Shown here one piece after another: positions 34,086 through 43,417 of a stretch of 64,000 nt of DNA. The notes below the pieces were generated by a model. That model had not been told where the DNA came from. It saw only the letters and a program-made list of their open reading frames with translations, and did not search any database. Every line of letters starts with the position of its first letter. Position 1 is the first letter of the stretch. Position numbers and translations under genes: made by a program. The stretch lies in contig CACHRU010000001.1 in NCBI GenBank assembly GCA_902582345.1, forward strand, positions 62,001-126,000, given 5' to 3'. The DNA comes from an uncultured Pelagibacteraceae bacterium (GTDB taxonomy: Bacteria > Pseudomonadota > Alphaproteobacteria > Pelagibacterales > Pelagibacteraceae).

Positions 34086-34892
34086 ATGATAGAAACAAAT
34101 CAAATACAAGAGCTTAAAAAAAATGGTATCTTAAAAATAAAAAATTTTCTTTCTAATGAAGAATTGGGAAAATGTTTAGAAATATTAAAATATTATAAAG
34201 CCCCTAAAAATCATAAAAATAGTTTTTTTGCTCATGACCCTAAACAGTTTTTAATAAAATTAATAAAGTTAGAATTCAAAAAGTTTAACCAAAGTGCATA
34301 TTTATATAGTTTATCAAAAAAGAAAAAACTCAATGATTTAGCCAATAATGTTTTCAATACTAGGAGTTTCCTAAGATATATTGATGGTTACCACAATCCT
34401 ATAAGTGATAAATATATTTTGCCTTGGCATGCTGATCAAGCGTACGTAGGTGATGAAAAAATGACCGACGGATTTGTAAATCCAGATCATTATAATTTAA
34501 AATTTTTAGTTTATTTAACAGACGTTGAATCTAATAATGGTTGCACAAGTTATATTCCTGGATCCAACAAAATCGCTTACGCAATCAGAGACGGAATTTT
34601 TAAAAAAAAAATTAATTATCAACCTTACTATTTTCTTCAAGATTTTCGAAAATTAATTTCAAATAAAAATAATAAAGAATACTTTGAGTCATACTTTAAA
34701 GATGGAAATGAAATAGAAAGCTTCATGCAAAAAACAAAATTTATTGAGGAAGGTAAAGACACAGATGAATTTGATTTCAGTTTAAAAGCAGGTGATGCAA
34801 TAGTTTTGGATGAAGGAGGTATACATAAAGGTTCACAAACTCTTAAATCCGAAAGAATGATGATGAGATTTTTCTATTCAGTCAAAAAATAA
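34086..34892 (+). CDS. Phytanoyl-CoA dioxygenase (PhyH)-family Fe(II)/2OG oxygenase
   Basis: PWHADQAYVGD (HxD) ... DEGGIHKGSQTLKSERMMMRFF (distal H and R). Confidence 0.82.
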   Translation: MIETNQIQELKKNGILKIKNFLSNEELGKCLEILKYYKAPKNHKNSFFAHDPKQFLIKLIKLEFKKFNQSAYLYSLSKKKKLNDLANNVFNTRSFLRYIDGYHNPISDKYILPWHADQAYVGDEKMTDGFVNPDHYNLKFLVYLTDVESNNGCTSYIPGSNKIAYAIRDGIFKKKINYQPYYFLQDFRKLISNKNNKEYFESYFKDGNEIESFMQKTKFIEEGKDTDEFDFSLKAGDAIVLDEGGIHKGSQTLKSERMMMRFFYSVKK

Positions 34893-34896
34893 ATTA

Positions 34897-36207
34897 ATGT
34901 TTAAATTAAGAGTTTTCTCTCTATTTTTTTTACTTATTGCTATCTCTTTATTTATATATGTTTTTTATAAAAGTGAAATAATCAATGACGGATTAAAACA
35001 TTATTATTATTTTAAATATTACGTAATTTCTACTTTTATTTTAATACTATCTATATTATTTTTTTTTCTTAAAAATAAATTAAAAGAAAAATTTATTATA
35101 TCTTTTGGCTCTCTAGTTTTTAGTTTTTATTTCATCGAAATAATTTTCCAAATTTCTGAGAATAAGAAAAAATCTAATATGTCAAGATTCGATAAAAGTT
35201 TAATGGAAGAGTATAAAAAAAATAATCCGGAATTTGTGACATATATTGCCCCGTCAAATTTTTTAAGTAAGAAAAATAAGTATTTACCATTGTCTGGAGT
35301 TTCTCTAAAAAAAACTTTTTTATGTGATGAAAATGGTTATCTGGCTCATTACAGAAGTGATAGATATGGTTTTAATAATCCAGATAAAAATTGGGACAAT
35401 AAGATTGAATTTTTATTGTTGGGTGACTCTTTTGTTCATGGTGCATGTGTTAATGAAAAAGATACTTTTAGATCTCAAATAGAAAAGTTATTGAGAGGGA
35501 AAAAGTTTAATAATGTCATTTCTCTTGGGTACTCGGGTACAGGACCACTTATTCAATTAGCTACTCTTAGAGAATATTACAGTAAGGTAAAACCAAAAAC
35601 AATTATTTGGTTCTATTTTGAAGGAAATGATATTAATGATTTTATTCAAGAAAATAATAACATGATATTAAAAAAATATTTGAATGATCAGGAATTTAAG
35701 CAAAATTTAAATAATCAACAAAAAATTTTAGATGAAAAACTTCTAAGATACTTAAAAAAAGAAGTAACAAATAAGCAAATGAATATTTTCAGAAGAAGTG
35801 TAGAAAATTTTATAAAACTACAATTAACAAGAAATTTTTTAGAAGGTTTTTTTTATAAGAGAAGCGGTATAAATCAAATTCCAAATGACTATGAAAGAGT
35901 TTTAAAAAATATGATAAAATTTGTAGAAAAAAATAATTCTTCGCTTTATTTCGTTTATGTTCCCTCAAAGAGAAGATATATAAATCCAAAAGTTAATACT
36001 AGCGAATTGTTTAATTATGGAAAATTGATTGAATTGGTAAAGTCGAATAATATAAATTTGATTGATTTAAATATTGATTTTTTTAGTAAAGAAAAAAATC
36101 CTTTAGATTTTTATCCTGCTCACCGTGATGGAGGTCATTTTAATGAATTTGGATATCAAAAAATATCTAAATTTTTAATTAATAGTATAATTTCTAATTC
36201 AAAATAA
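34897..36207 (+). CDS. Membrane-anchored SGNH/GDSL-like hydrolase or acyltransferase
   Basis: N-terminal TM segments; LLLGDSFVHGACVNEKDTF block I; HRDGGHFNEFGYQKIS block V. Confidence 0.75.
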   Translation: MFKLRVFSLFFLLIAISLFIYVFYKSEIINDGLKHYYYFKYYVISTFILILSILFFFLKNKLKEKFIISFGSLVFSFYFIEIIFQISENKKKSNMSRFDKSLMEEYKKNNPEFVTYIAPSNFLSKKNKYLPLSGVSLKKTFLCDENGYLAHYRSDRYGFNNPDKNWDNKIEFLLLGDSFVHGACVNEKDTFRSQIEKLLRGKKFNNVISLGYSGTGPLIQLATLREYYSKVKPKTIIWFYFEGNDINDFIQENNNMILKKYLNDQEFKQNLNNQQKILDEKLLRYLKKEVTNKQMNIFRRSVENFIKLQLTRNFLEGFFYKRSGINQIPNDYERVLKNMIKFVEKNNSSLYFVYVPSKRRYINPKVNTSELFNYGKLIELVKSNNINLIDLNIDFFSKEKNPLDFYPAHRDGGHFNEFGYQKISKFLINSIISNSK

Positions 36208-36260
36208 TCAAAGATACTAGATTATCAACCTGCTATGGTTTAAAAGTATATGGACTTAAA

Positions 36261-37121
36261 TTGACAAAAATTATTTCAAATTTTTTATATACAATAATCA
36301 AAACAATTAATTTTGTTTATGAAAAAATTACTAAAAGAAATTTGACACTAAACTTAAAAGATCTAATTGAAAAAGACTCTTACAAAAAACAAACAGTATT
36401 AGGCGAAGAAATCTCTTTTTTCACACCTAACATTGTTACTAGTTGGAGGGTGGATACATTCTTTGAAAAAGAACCTGAAACAATAGATTGGATAAACAAC
36501 TTTGAAAGAGATGATGTTATTTTTTGGGATATCGGTGCAAATATTGGTCTTTATTCAATTTATGCAGCAATAAAATTTAAAAAATCTAACGTAATAAGTT
36601 TTGAACCCTCGACAAGTAACCTAAGAGTTCTAAGTAGAAATATTTCTATCAATAATTTACAAGAAAGAATTAAAATATTTCAAATGCCAGTGGCTGAACA
36701 AAGAAATAGTTTTCAAATTTTAGATGAAAGTGAGTTTATTGAGGGATGGTCTATGAATACTTTTGGTAAAGGAATAGACTTTAAAGGTGATAAAATTATT
36801 TCAAAAAATAATTATAAAATATTTGGAACAAATTTAGATTTTTTAATAGAAAACAAAATATTATTAATTCCAGATTATATTAAAATTGATGTTGATGGCA
36901 TAGAGCACTTAATACTCAAAGGAGGTCAAAACTTTCTTGCTGATTCAAAAATTAAAAGTGTTTTAATTGAAATAAATGAAAATTTTAAAGAACAATATGA
37001 TGAAGCATTAAAAATTTTGAGAAATAGTAATTTCTCTATAATAAGTAAAAATAAAAATGAAAGTTTTTCCTCTGAAAAATTTTCAAATACATATAATTAT
37101 ATTTTTAAAAAAATTAAATGA
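36261..37121 (+). CDS. FkbM-family methyltransferase (TTG start)
   Basis: FWDIGANIGLYSIYAAIKFKKSNVISFEPSTSNLRVLSRNI; DVDGIEHLILKGG. Confidence 0.85.
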   Translation: MTKIISNFLYTIIKTINFVYEKITKRNLTLNLKDLIEKDSYKKQTVLGEEISFFTPNIVTSWRVDTFFEKEPETIDWINNFERDDVIFWDIGANIGLYSIYAAIKFKKSNVISFEPSTSNLRVLSRNISINNLQERIKIFQMPVAEQRNSFQILDESEFIEGWSMNTFGKGIDFKGDKIISKNNYKIFGTNLDFLIENKILLIPDYIKIDVDGIEHLILKGGQNFLADSKIKSVLIEINENFKEQYDEALKILRNSNFSIISKNKNESFSSEKFSNTYNYIFKKIK

Positions 37122-37615
37122 GTATAACCATAAAAAAATTAGATCCACGTAAAAATATAGATAAAAATTATCTAAGATGGATGAACGATTTTGAGGTACA
37201 CAAATATACTGAACAAAAATATAAGAAGCATACAATTCAAAGTATAAGAAAATTTGTAAAGGAAAAAAATAAAAGTAAGACAGAGTTTCTTTATGGAATT
37301 TTCTTTCAAAAGAAACATATTGGAAATATTAAACTTGGGCCGATTAATTTCTACCATCAATATGCTGAAATTTCTTATTTTATTGGTGATAAGCAATTTT
37401 GGGGTAGAGGAATTACAGCAAAAGCAATCGGGGAAATAGTTAAAATAGCAAAGAAAAAGAAACTCAAAAAATTAATTGCAGGATTTTATAGTTTAAATGT
37501 TGGTTCCAAAAAAGTTTTAGAAAAAAATGGATTTAGAAAGGAAGCTCTTTTTAAATCAAAATTTAAATTTAAAAATACTAGATGTGATCATGTTATTTAC
37601 GGAAAGTTAATTTAG
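37118..37615 (+). CDS. GNAT-family N-acetyltransferase (RimJ/RimL-like)
   Basis: ISYFIGDKQFWGRGITAKAIGEIV; FYSLNVGSKKVLEKNGFRKE. Confidence 0.85.
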   Translation: MSITIKKLDPRKNIDKNYLRWMNDFEVHKYTEQKYKKHTIQSIRKFVKEKNKSKTEFLYGIFFQKKHIGNIKLGPINFYHQYAEISYFIGDKQFWGRGITAKAIGEIVKIAKKKKLKKLIAGFYSLNVGSKKVLEKNGFRKEALFKSKFKFKNTRCDHVIYGKLI

Positions 37616-38392
37616 TTTTTTTATTTTGTATAACATTTTATTTCCTAAATTAGATTTAATCACTGTTTCAACCTCTTTTTTTAAAATTGTACTAAAGATT
37701 GATCTTAATCCTTTATTTGAGTTTTTTATATTACTTTTATATAAGTTTTTCGACCAAAGAAATTTTTCCATATTATTTACGTCTGTCTCTACGCCCTTGT
37801 TTAAATCTCTAACATAGATAGTTGCATCGACATCAATTATATCATCTTGAAAAGTTTCATATTTTCCTTTAAATATTTTCTTAACTCTCCAAGACGCCCC
37901 CATGAGTTCCTCAACGTGATGGTAAAATGTCATAGAATTTTGATCATTTAAATTCAATATCGAAATTTTTCCATTATTCTCAACTAGCCAATTAAAAATA
38001 GACTCTTTCCCGAGCGCACTATAATTTTTTTTCTCTATTTCAGCTTTCGGGATTTTACCAAAAACTGTAAAAGGATAAACTGGATGCCAAGTTTTATTTT
38101 CTCCAGCTTTTAGTCTTCCTTTTTCTGTTAAAGCTCCCATTTTAGATATGGTATTCTTGCAAGAATAATATTTCTTTGTACAAAAATCGAAATTGAATGA
38201 AGGTAATATTAAAGTTCCGTCTTGCCCTAAGTAATCTATGATAAATTCAAGTAAGTCCTCAGCTCTAAAAGTAAAACCTTTTCTTTTTGTTATTTTAAAA
38301 AGCTCACTTAAATTACTATGAAGTAAAATTTTATCGTTTTTTTCAACACCACCATTTTTAAAGTATTCTGTCAAAAAATCTTTAATAATCAT
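37607..38392 (-). CDS. AAC(3)-fold N-acetyltransferase
   Basis: ILLHSNLSELF; LGQDGTLILPSFNFDF; MGALTEKGRLKAGENKTWHPVYPFTVFG. Confidence 0.82.
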   Translation of the reverse strand: MIIKDFLTEYFKNGGVEKNDKILLHSNLSELFKITKRKGFTFRAEDLLEFIIDYLGQDGTLILPSFNFDFCTKKYYSCKNTISKMGALTEKGRLKAGENKTWHPVYPFTVFGKIPKAEIEKKNYSALGKESIFNWLVENNGKISILNLNDQNSMTFYHHVEELMGASWRVKKIFKGKYETFQDDIIDVDATIYVRDLNKGVETDVNNMEKFLWSKNLYKSNIKNSNKGLRSIFSTILKKEVETVIKSNLGNKMLYKIKKLN

Positions 38393-38461
38393 TAATAATT
38401 TAATTCAATTTTTTTATTTTTTTCTTTACTGTTCAATAAATGAACGCTATTATAGAATAGT

Positions 38462-39757
38462 TTGCTGCAATATGCTACTCTAATGAATAAATACTATAAT
38501 ATAGCCAAAAATGAATTATTTAGCATTTGTAGGAGTATCACTGGAGATGGTATTAGAAAAAGTCTTAATATCATTAAGAATAATTTTCCAAAACTAAAAT
38601 TAATTAAAATTAAATCTGGTGAAAAAATCTTTGATTGGAAAGTTCCTATGGAGTGGAACATTAAAGATGCGTATGTAAAAGATAAAAAAGGTAACAAGAT
38701 AATTGATTTTAAATCAAATAACTTACACGTTGTTAATTTTTCTGTACCTATAAATAAAAAAATATCGAAAAAGGATCTTTTGCGTAAATTACACTCCAAT
38801 AAAAAGAAACTTAATGCAATACCTTATATGACATCTTACTATGAAAAAAATTGGGGATTCTGTGCTACTCATAAACAAAAAAAAAAAATTAAGCGAGCGT
38901 ATAAATCAAAAGATAAATTTCATGTTGTAATTAAATCAAAGTTAAAAAAAGGTAATTTAGTTTACGGAGAATACATTATACCTGGAAAATCTAAAAAAGA
39001 AATTTTAATCTCAACATATCTATGTCACCCGTCAATGGCTAATAATGAATTATCAGGTCCAATAGTTTCAATGGGGTTAATTGATTATTTTAAACGTAAA
39101 AAAAATTTAAAGACAATTAGATTTATTTTTATACCAGAAACCATTGGATCAATATGCTTTTTAAAAAAAAATCTAAATTATTTAAAAAAGCATCTTATAG
39201 GAGGTTTTAATTTGACATGCATAGGTGATGAAAGAATGTACTCATATATGCCAACTATTTTTGGAAATACTGCTTCCGATAGCTCCATTGAAGAAGCATT
39301 TAAAAATTTAAAAATTAAATTTAAAAAATATAATTTTATTAAGGATAGGGGCTCTGATGAAAGACAATATAATTCTCCAGGTGTCGATCTTCCAATAGCA
39401 TCTATTTTTAGAAGCAAATACGGAACTTATCCAGAATATCATACTTCCTTAGATAATTTTGATATTGTAACACTCAAAGGTGTAAAGCAAAGCCTGAAAG
39501 TTGTAGTAAAGGCAATACAAATTCTCTTAAAGAAAAAAGTGCCAATTAGAAATAATCTTGGTGAACCACATCTTAGTAACAATCAATACTATAAAAAATT
39601 AAATAATTCTCTAATTTTGAGAAAAAATATTTTAGATTTTCTTTTGTTGTGCGATGGAAGAAGAGATTTGCAGTCTATATCTAAAATTTTAAAGATAAGT
39701 GAAAGAAATACAAATTCTACTTACAGACTATTAATAAAAATGAATCTTATAAGATAA
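38462..39757 (+). CDS. DUF4910/aminopeptidase-like (M28-type) protein with C-terminal winged-helix-like region; start may be the internal MNKYYN (38483)
   Basis: SICRSITGDGIRKSLNIIK; ISTYLCHPSMANNELSGPIV; YPEYHTSLDNFDIV; LCDGRRDLQSISKIL. Confidence 0.78.
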   Translation: MLQYATLMNKYYNIAKNELFSICRSITGDGIRKSLNIIKNNFPKLKLIKIKSGEKIFDWKVPMEWNIKDAYVKDKKGNKIIDFKSNNLHVVNFSVPINKKISKKDLLRKLHSNKKKLNAIPYMTSYYEKNWGFCATHKQKKKIKRAYKSKDKFHVVIKSKLKKGNLVYGEYIIPGKSKKEILISTYLCHPSMANNELSGPIVSMGLIDYFKRKKNLKTIRFIFIPETIGSICFLKKNLNYLKKHLIGGFNLTCIGDERMYSYMPTIFGNTASDSSIEEAFKNLKIKFKKYNFIKDRGSDERQYNSPGVDLPIASIFRSKYGTYPEYHTSLDNFDIVTLKGVKQSLKVVVKAIQILLKKKVPIRNNLGEPHLSNNQYYKKLNNSLILRKNILDFLLLCDGRRDLQSISKILKISERNTNSTYRLLIKMNLIR

Positions 39758-39762
39758 TATAG

Positions 39763-41466
39763 ATGAAAAACCTATTCTTAGATGAAGTAAATAAAAATTT
39801 TAATTTTAAAACTGATATTGCTTTGGGCCCGTGGTGTTTTGAAAAAAAATATAATTTTTTTAAAATATGCGACTTAGAAAAAAAAAATAAAATTATTAAA
39901 GTAAAAAACCCTAAAAGAGAGCCATTAATTAAATTAAGAGAAAAAATTTATAATGAAAATTATAAACAAATTAGTAATTATTTATTCAAAATAAATGATC
40001 AAAAACATAATAGAATTATCTACGAAGAGGTTTCAAAAAAATGGCTGTATAGTTTTATAGACTTTTATCTATTTTCAAGCCAACTGATAAATGAATGTAT
40101 TAAAAAATACGGAAATAAAAAATTAAATTTAATATTAAATTATAAAATGATTCCTTTAGAATGTAAAAATTCTGCAGAATTTGAGGAAAAATTATATAGT
40201 AAATTATATCTCACTTCTTTTATAGTTTATTTGCTTAAGTTTCGTAAACCTAAAAAATGGAAAATTATCTTTTCAAATAAAGATATCTCGAAGGAGAATT
40301 CACAGTATCTTAAAGGTAAATCACCGATTGTTGTTGGTAAAATTCAAACTTTAAAATTACTGGTCAGTAAAATTAAAAATTTTTTTTTTTCAAACTGTTT
40401 AGATATATATGGATTTAACATTTTACAACTGGCCTATCTTTCAATTATTTTAAGAATTAAAAGACCAATAAAAAGTAAAATTTATAATAAAAAAATTATT
40501 AACAAAATTAACTCAAGAATACACAAACAAGTCAAAATACATAAAAATTTTATTGAAATAGCAAAAAAATGTCTTCCAAATTCTCTTAAAAATATAAAAA
40601 GTTTTAAATCAATTTTTAATTCAAATGGAAAAATACTTATCACATCTGGTGGCCCTTTGATTTATGACGATGAAAAAAAAATAAAAATAATTTTTCATAA
40701 ACTCAATGGTGGTCTAATTTTTTCACAGCAGCATGGCTCAAATTATAATGACACTGACGATAACGTAAATGTTGGCTTGGAGCTAAGTAATAATGGGTTA
40801 TTATCTTGGGGTTTCAAAAAACATCAAAACTATGATGGAAAAATTTTTCCTTTACCTTCGCCACAACTTAAATTTAAATCATATAAACATGAACCAAAAG
40901 AGATCATGGTATTTTGTTCAATAGTGAATTTATATTTTAATCCTTTTATATCTGGAAGACCATTTGAATTTGTTAAAGTAAGAATCTTAAATACTTTAAA
41001 GTTTTTTAAAAAATTAAATAAAAATATTTTAAAAAAAACTTACTTTAAAGATCATGCCTCTGGTCATTTTTCTGAAAAAAATTTATTAAAGAAATTTCCT
41101 ATTAAGATAACAAATGAAACACCGGAAAAATTTTTAGGAAAATCAAAAGTAATGGTATTTAATAATTTATCTACGATGTTTTACAAATCGATGTCAGCCA
41201 ATCAACCATCTATTGCAATAATTAATGATTATAAATTTTATACCTCTAGTTCCATAAAATTTTTCAAAATTTTAGAAAAAAATAATATAATTTTTTTAGA
41301 CCCGGTAAAAGCGGCGAATTTTTTAAATAAAAATTATAACAATTTTCATAAATTGTGGTTTTCTAAAAATACTCAAAAAGCAGTTAAATTATTTTGTAAA
41401 AATAATGCTTTATCGTCTAAAAGTCCTATTAAGAGCTGGGTAAGTTTTTTTTGGAACTTTAAATGA
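39763..41466 (+). CDS. LIC12162-like putative transferase, surface carbohydrate biosynthesis
   Basis: ALGPWCFEKKYNF N-terminus; GGLIFSQQHGSNYND; VMVFNNLSTMFYKSMSANQPSI. Confidence 0.65.
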   Translation: MKNLFLDEVNKNFNFKTDIALGPWCFEKKYNFFKICDLEKKNKIIKVKNPKREPLIKLREKIYNENYKQISNYLFKINDQKHNRIIYEEVSKKWLYSFIDFYLFSSQLINECIKKYGNKKLNLILNYKMIPLECKNSAEFEEKLYSKLYLTSFIVYLLKFRKPKKWKIIFSNKDISKENSQYLKGKSPIVVGKIQTLKLLVSKIKNFFFSNCLDIYGFNILQLAYLSIILRIKRPIKSKIYNKKIINKINSRIHKQVKIHKNFIEIAKKCLPNSLKNIKSFKSIFNSNGKILITSGGPLIYDDEKKIKIIFHKLNGGLIFSQQHGSNYNDTDDNVNVGLELSNNGLLSWGFKKHQNYDGKIFPLPSPQLKFKSYKHEPKEIMVFCSIVNLYFNPFISGRPFEFVKVRILNTLKFFKKLNKNILKKTYFKDHASGHFSEKNLLKKFPIKITNETPEKFLGKSKVMVFNNLSTMFYKSMSANQPSIAIINDYKFYTSSSIKFFKILEKNNIIFLDPVKAANFLNKNYNNFHKLWFSKNTQKAVKLFCKNNALSSKSPIKSWVSFFWNFK

Positions 41467-41467
41467 A

Positions 41468-41548
41468 TCAAAAAATATATTTATCTCCGAGATAAAATAG
41501 CAGCCCCAAAAAAATACCTGTAGATATCCAAAAAATAGTATCCTTCAT
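41468..41548 (-). CDS. Candidate 26-aa membrane microprotein MKDTIFWISTGIFLGLLFYLGDKYIF
   Basis: ATG one base after the stop of the upstream MazG-like gene (TAA-T-ATG on the minus strand); single TM segment. Confidence 0.45.
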   Translation of the reverse strand: MKDTIFWISTGIFLGLLFYLGDKYIF

Positions 41549-41549
41549 A

Positions 41550-41921
41550 TTAATTTATAAACTTTTTTAAGTTTGGTTCAAAATAATTTGGTCCTTTCAT
41601 TACCTTTCCAAATTCATTATAAATAGGTTTACCATTTGAACCTAATTTACTCATGTTTGATTTTTGAACTTCGTCAAAACATTTGTCCAGATCTATACCA
41701 AATGCATGACCTGCCCCATAAGTAACATATAGAATATCAGTTAAAGCATCTGCCACTTCATTTAGATTTTTTGTTTCAATTGCATCTTTAAGCTCATTTA
41801 ATTCTTCAGCTATTAAGTTGTATCTTAATTTTACAATTTTATCTTCAGGAAACTCGGCTTTATTCTTAACTTCTTGGCCAAAAGTTTGCATGAACTTTTT
41901 AACATGATCAAAATTACTCAT
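41550..41921 (-). CDS. MazG/PRA-PH-like nucleotide pyrophosphohydrolase
   Basis: AEELNELKDAIETKNLNEVADALTDILYVTYG (EExxE...ExxD). Confidence 0.8.
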   Translation of the reverse strand: MSNFDHVKKFMQTFGQEVKNKAEFPEDKIVKLRYNLIAEELNELKDAIETKNLNEVADALTDILYVTYGAGHAFGIDLDKCFDEVQKSNMSKLGSNGKPIYNEFGKVMKGPNYFEPNLKKFIN

Positions 41922-41978
41922 ATTATTTTTTCTCCTATTGTAGTAAATTTAGATTCTATAATATAATTATGTTTAAAT

Positions 41979-43367
41979 ATGAAATACAGAATAGAATCTG
42001 ATAGTATCGGAAAAATTAAAGTCCCTGGTGATAAGTATTGGGGAGCATCTACTCAAAGGTCTAACAAATACTTCGATATTGGTGATTTCTTGGTAAGACC
42101 AATATTAATACAATCGATAGCCATAGTTAAAAAAGCTGCAGCAATTGTTAATTCTAAAAATGGTGATTTAGACAAAAAAATTGTCAAATATATTGTAAAA
42201 GCTTCTGATGAAATTATTAGGGGCAAACTCAATGATCATTTTCCTTTAAAGGTTTGGCAAACAGGATCTGGTACACAAACAAACATGAATGTAAATGAAG
42301 TTATATCCAATAGAGGAATTGAGTTGATGGGTGGAAAAATGGGAACCAAAAAACCTATACATCCCAACGATCATGTAAACAAATCTCAATCAACTAATGA
42401 TGTTTTCCCAACTGCAATGCATATTGCCATTGCTTTAAAAACTAAAAAAAAATTACTTCCATCTTTAAAATCTTTAGAAAAAGCACTAAAAAATAAAGTT
42501 AAAGAATTCAAAGGAATTGTAAAATTAGGAAGAACTCATTTACAAGATGCTACTCCCTTAACTTTGGGCCAAGAGTTTTCTGGTTATCATGCCCAATTAA
42601 AAGATTGTATAGAAAGAATTGAGAATGCTCTTAAAGAAATTTATTATCTTGCTCAAGGAGGTACCGCGGTGGGTACAGGGTTAAATACAAAAAAAAATTT
42701 TGATAAAAAGGTAATCAATGAAATTAAAAAAATTACAAAATTACCTTTTAAACCGGTAAAAAATAAATTTGCAGCTTTAGCTGCACACGATGCAATAGTA
42801 AATTTTTCAGGCACAATGAACACCACAGCAGTATGTTTAATGAAAATAGCCAACGATATAAGATTTCTTGGTTCAGGTCCCAGAGCGGGATATGGTGAAT
42901 TAATATTGCCAGAAAATGAACCGGGGTCTTCTATTATGCCTGGCAAAATAAATCCTACACAATGTGAAGCAGTCACAATGGTTTGTGTAAAAGTCATCGG
43001 TAACCATAACGGTATAACAATGGCAGGATCTCATGGTCATTTTGAACTAAATGTTTTTAAACCTCTTATAATACACAATATTTTACAATCTATTAATATC
43101 ATGTCTGACTCATCAAAAGGTTTTGCTAATTATTGTATAAAAGACCTCAAAGCAAATAAGAAAAAAATTAAATATTTTTTAGATAATTCATTAATGCTTG
43201 TGACAGCTTTATCACCAAAAATTGGATATGATAAAGCTGCAAGTATTGCAAAGGCTGCACATAAAAAAGGAACAACATTAAAAGAAGAAGTTCTTAGATT
43301 AGGTTTGTTGTCTGAAAAAGAATACAATAAAATCATGGATCCAATGAAAATGACCAAGCCAAAATAA
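41979..43367 (+). CDS. fumC: Class II fumarate hydratase
   Basis: [55 protein letters not shown]. Confidence 0.96.
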   Translation: MKYRIESDSIGKIKVPGDKYWGASTQRSNKYFDIGDFLVRPILIQSIAIVKKAAAIVNSKNGDLDKKIVKYIVKASDEIIRGKLNDHFPLKVWQTGSGTQTNMNVNEVISNRGIELMGGKMGTKKPIHPNDHVNKSQSTNDVFPTAMHIAIALKTKKKLLPSLKSLEKALKNKVKEFKGIVKLGRTHLQDATPLTLGQEFSGYHAQLKDCIERIENALKEIYYLAQGGTAVGTGLNTKKNFDKKVINEIKKITKLPFKPVKNKFAALAAHDAIVNFSGTMNTTAVCLMKIANDIRFLGSGPRAGYGELILPENEPGSSIMPGKINPTQCEAVTMVCVKVIGNHNGITMAGSHGHFELNVFKPLIIHNILQSINIMSDSSKGFANYCIKDLKANKKKIKYFLDNSLMLVTALSPKIGYDKAASIAKAAHKKGTTLKEEVLRLGLLSEKEYNKIMDPMKMTKPK

Positions 43368-43417
43368 TTTTAAAATTTGTTTAATTTAAAAACATAAATT
43401 TAAAGATCTTATACCAT

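Noticed and set aside
37607-38392. Aminoglycoside resistance gene
   Set aside because: AAC(3)-fold homologues inside glycan cassettes are usually sugar acyltransferases; nothing here supports an antibiotic role.
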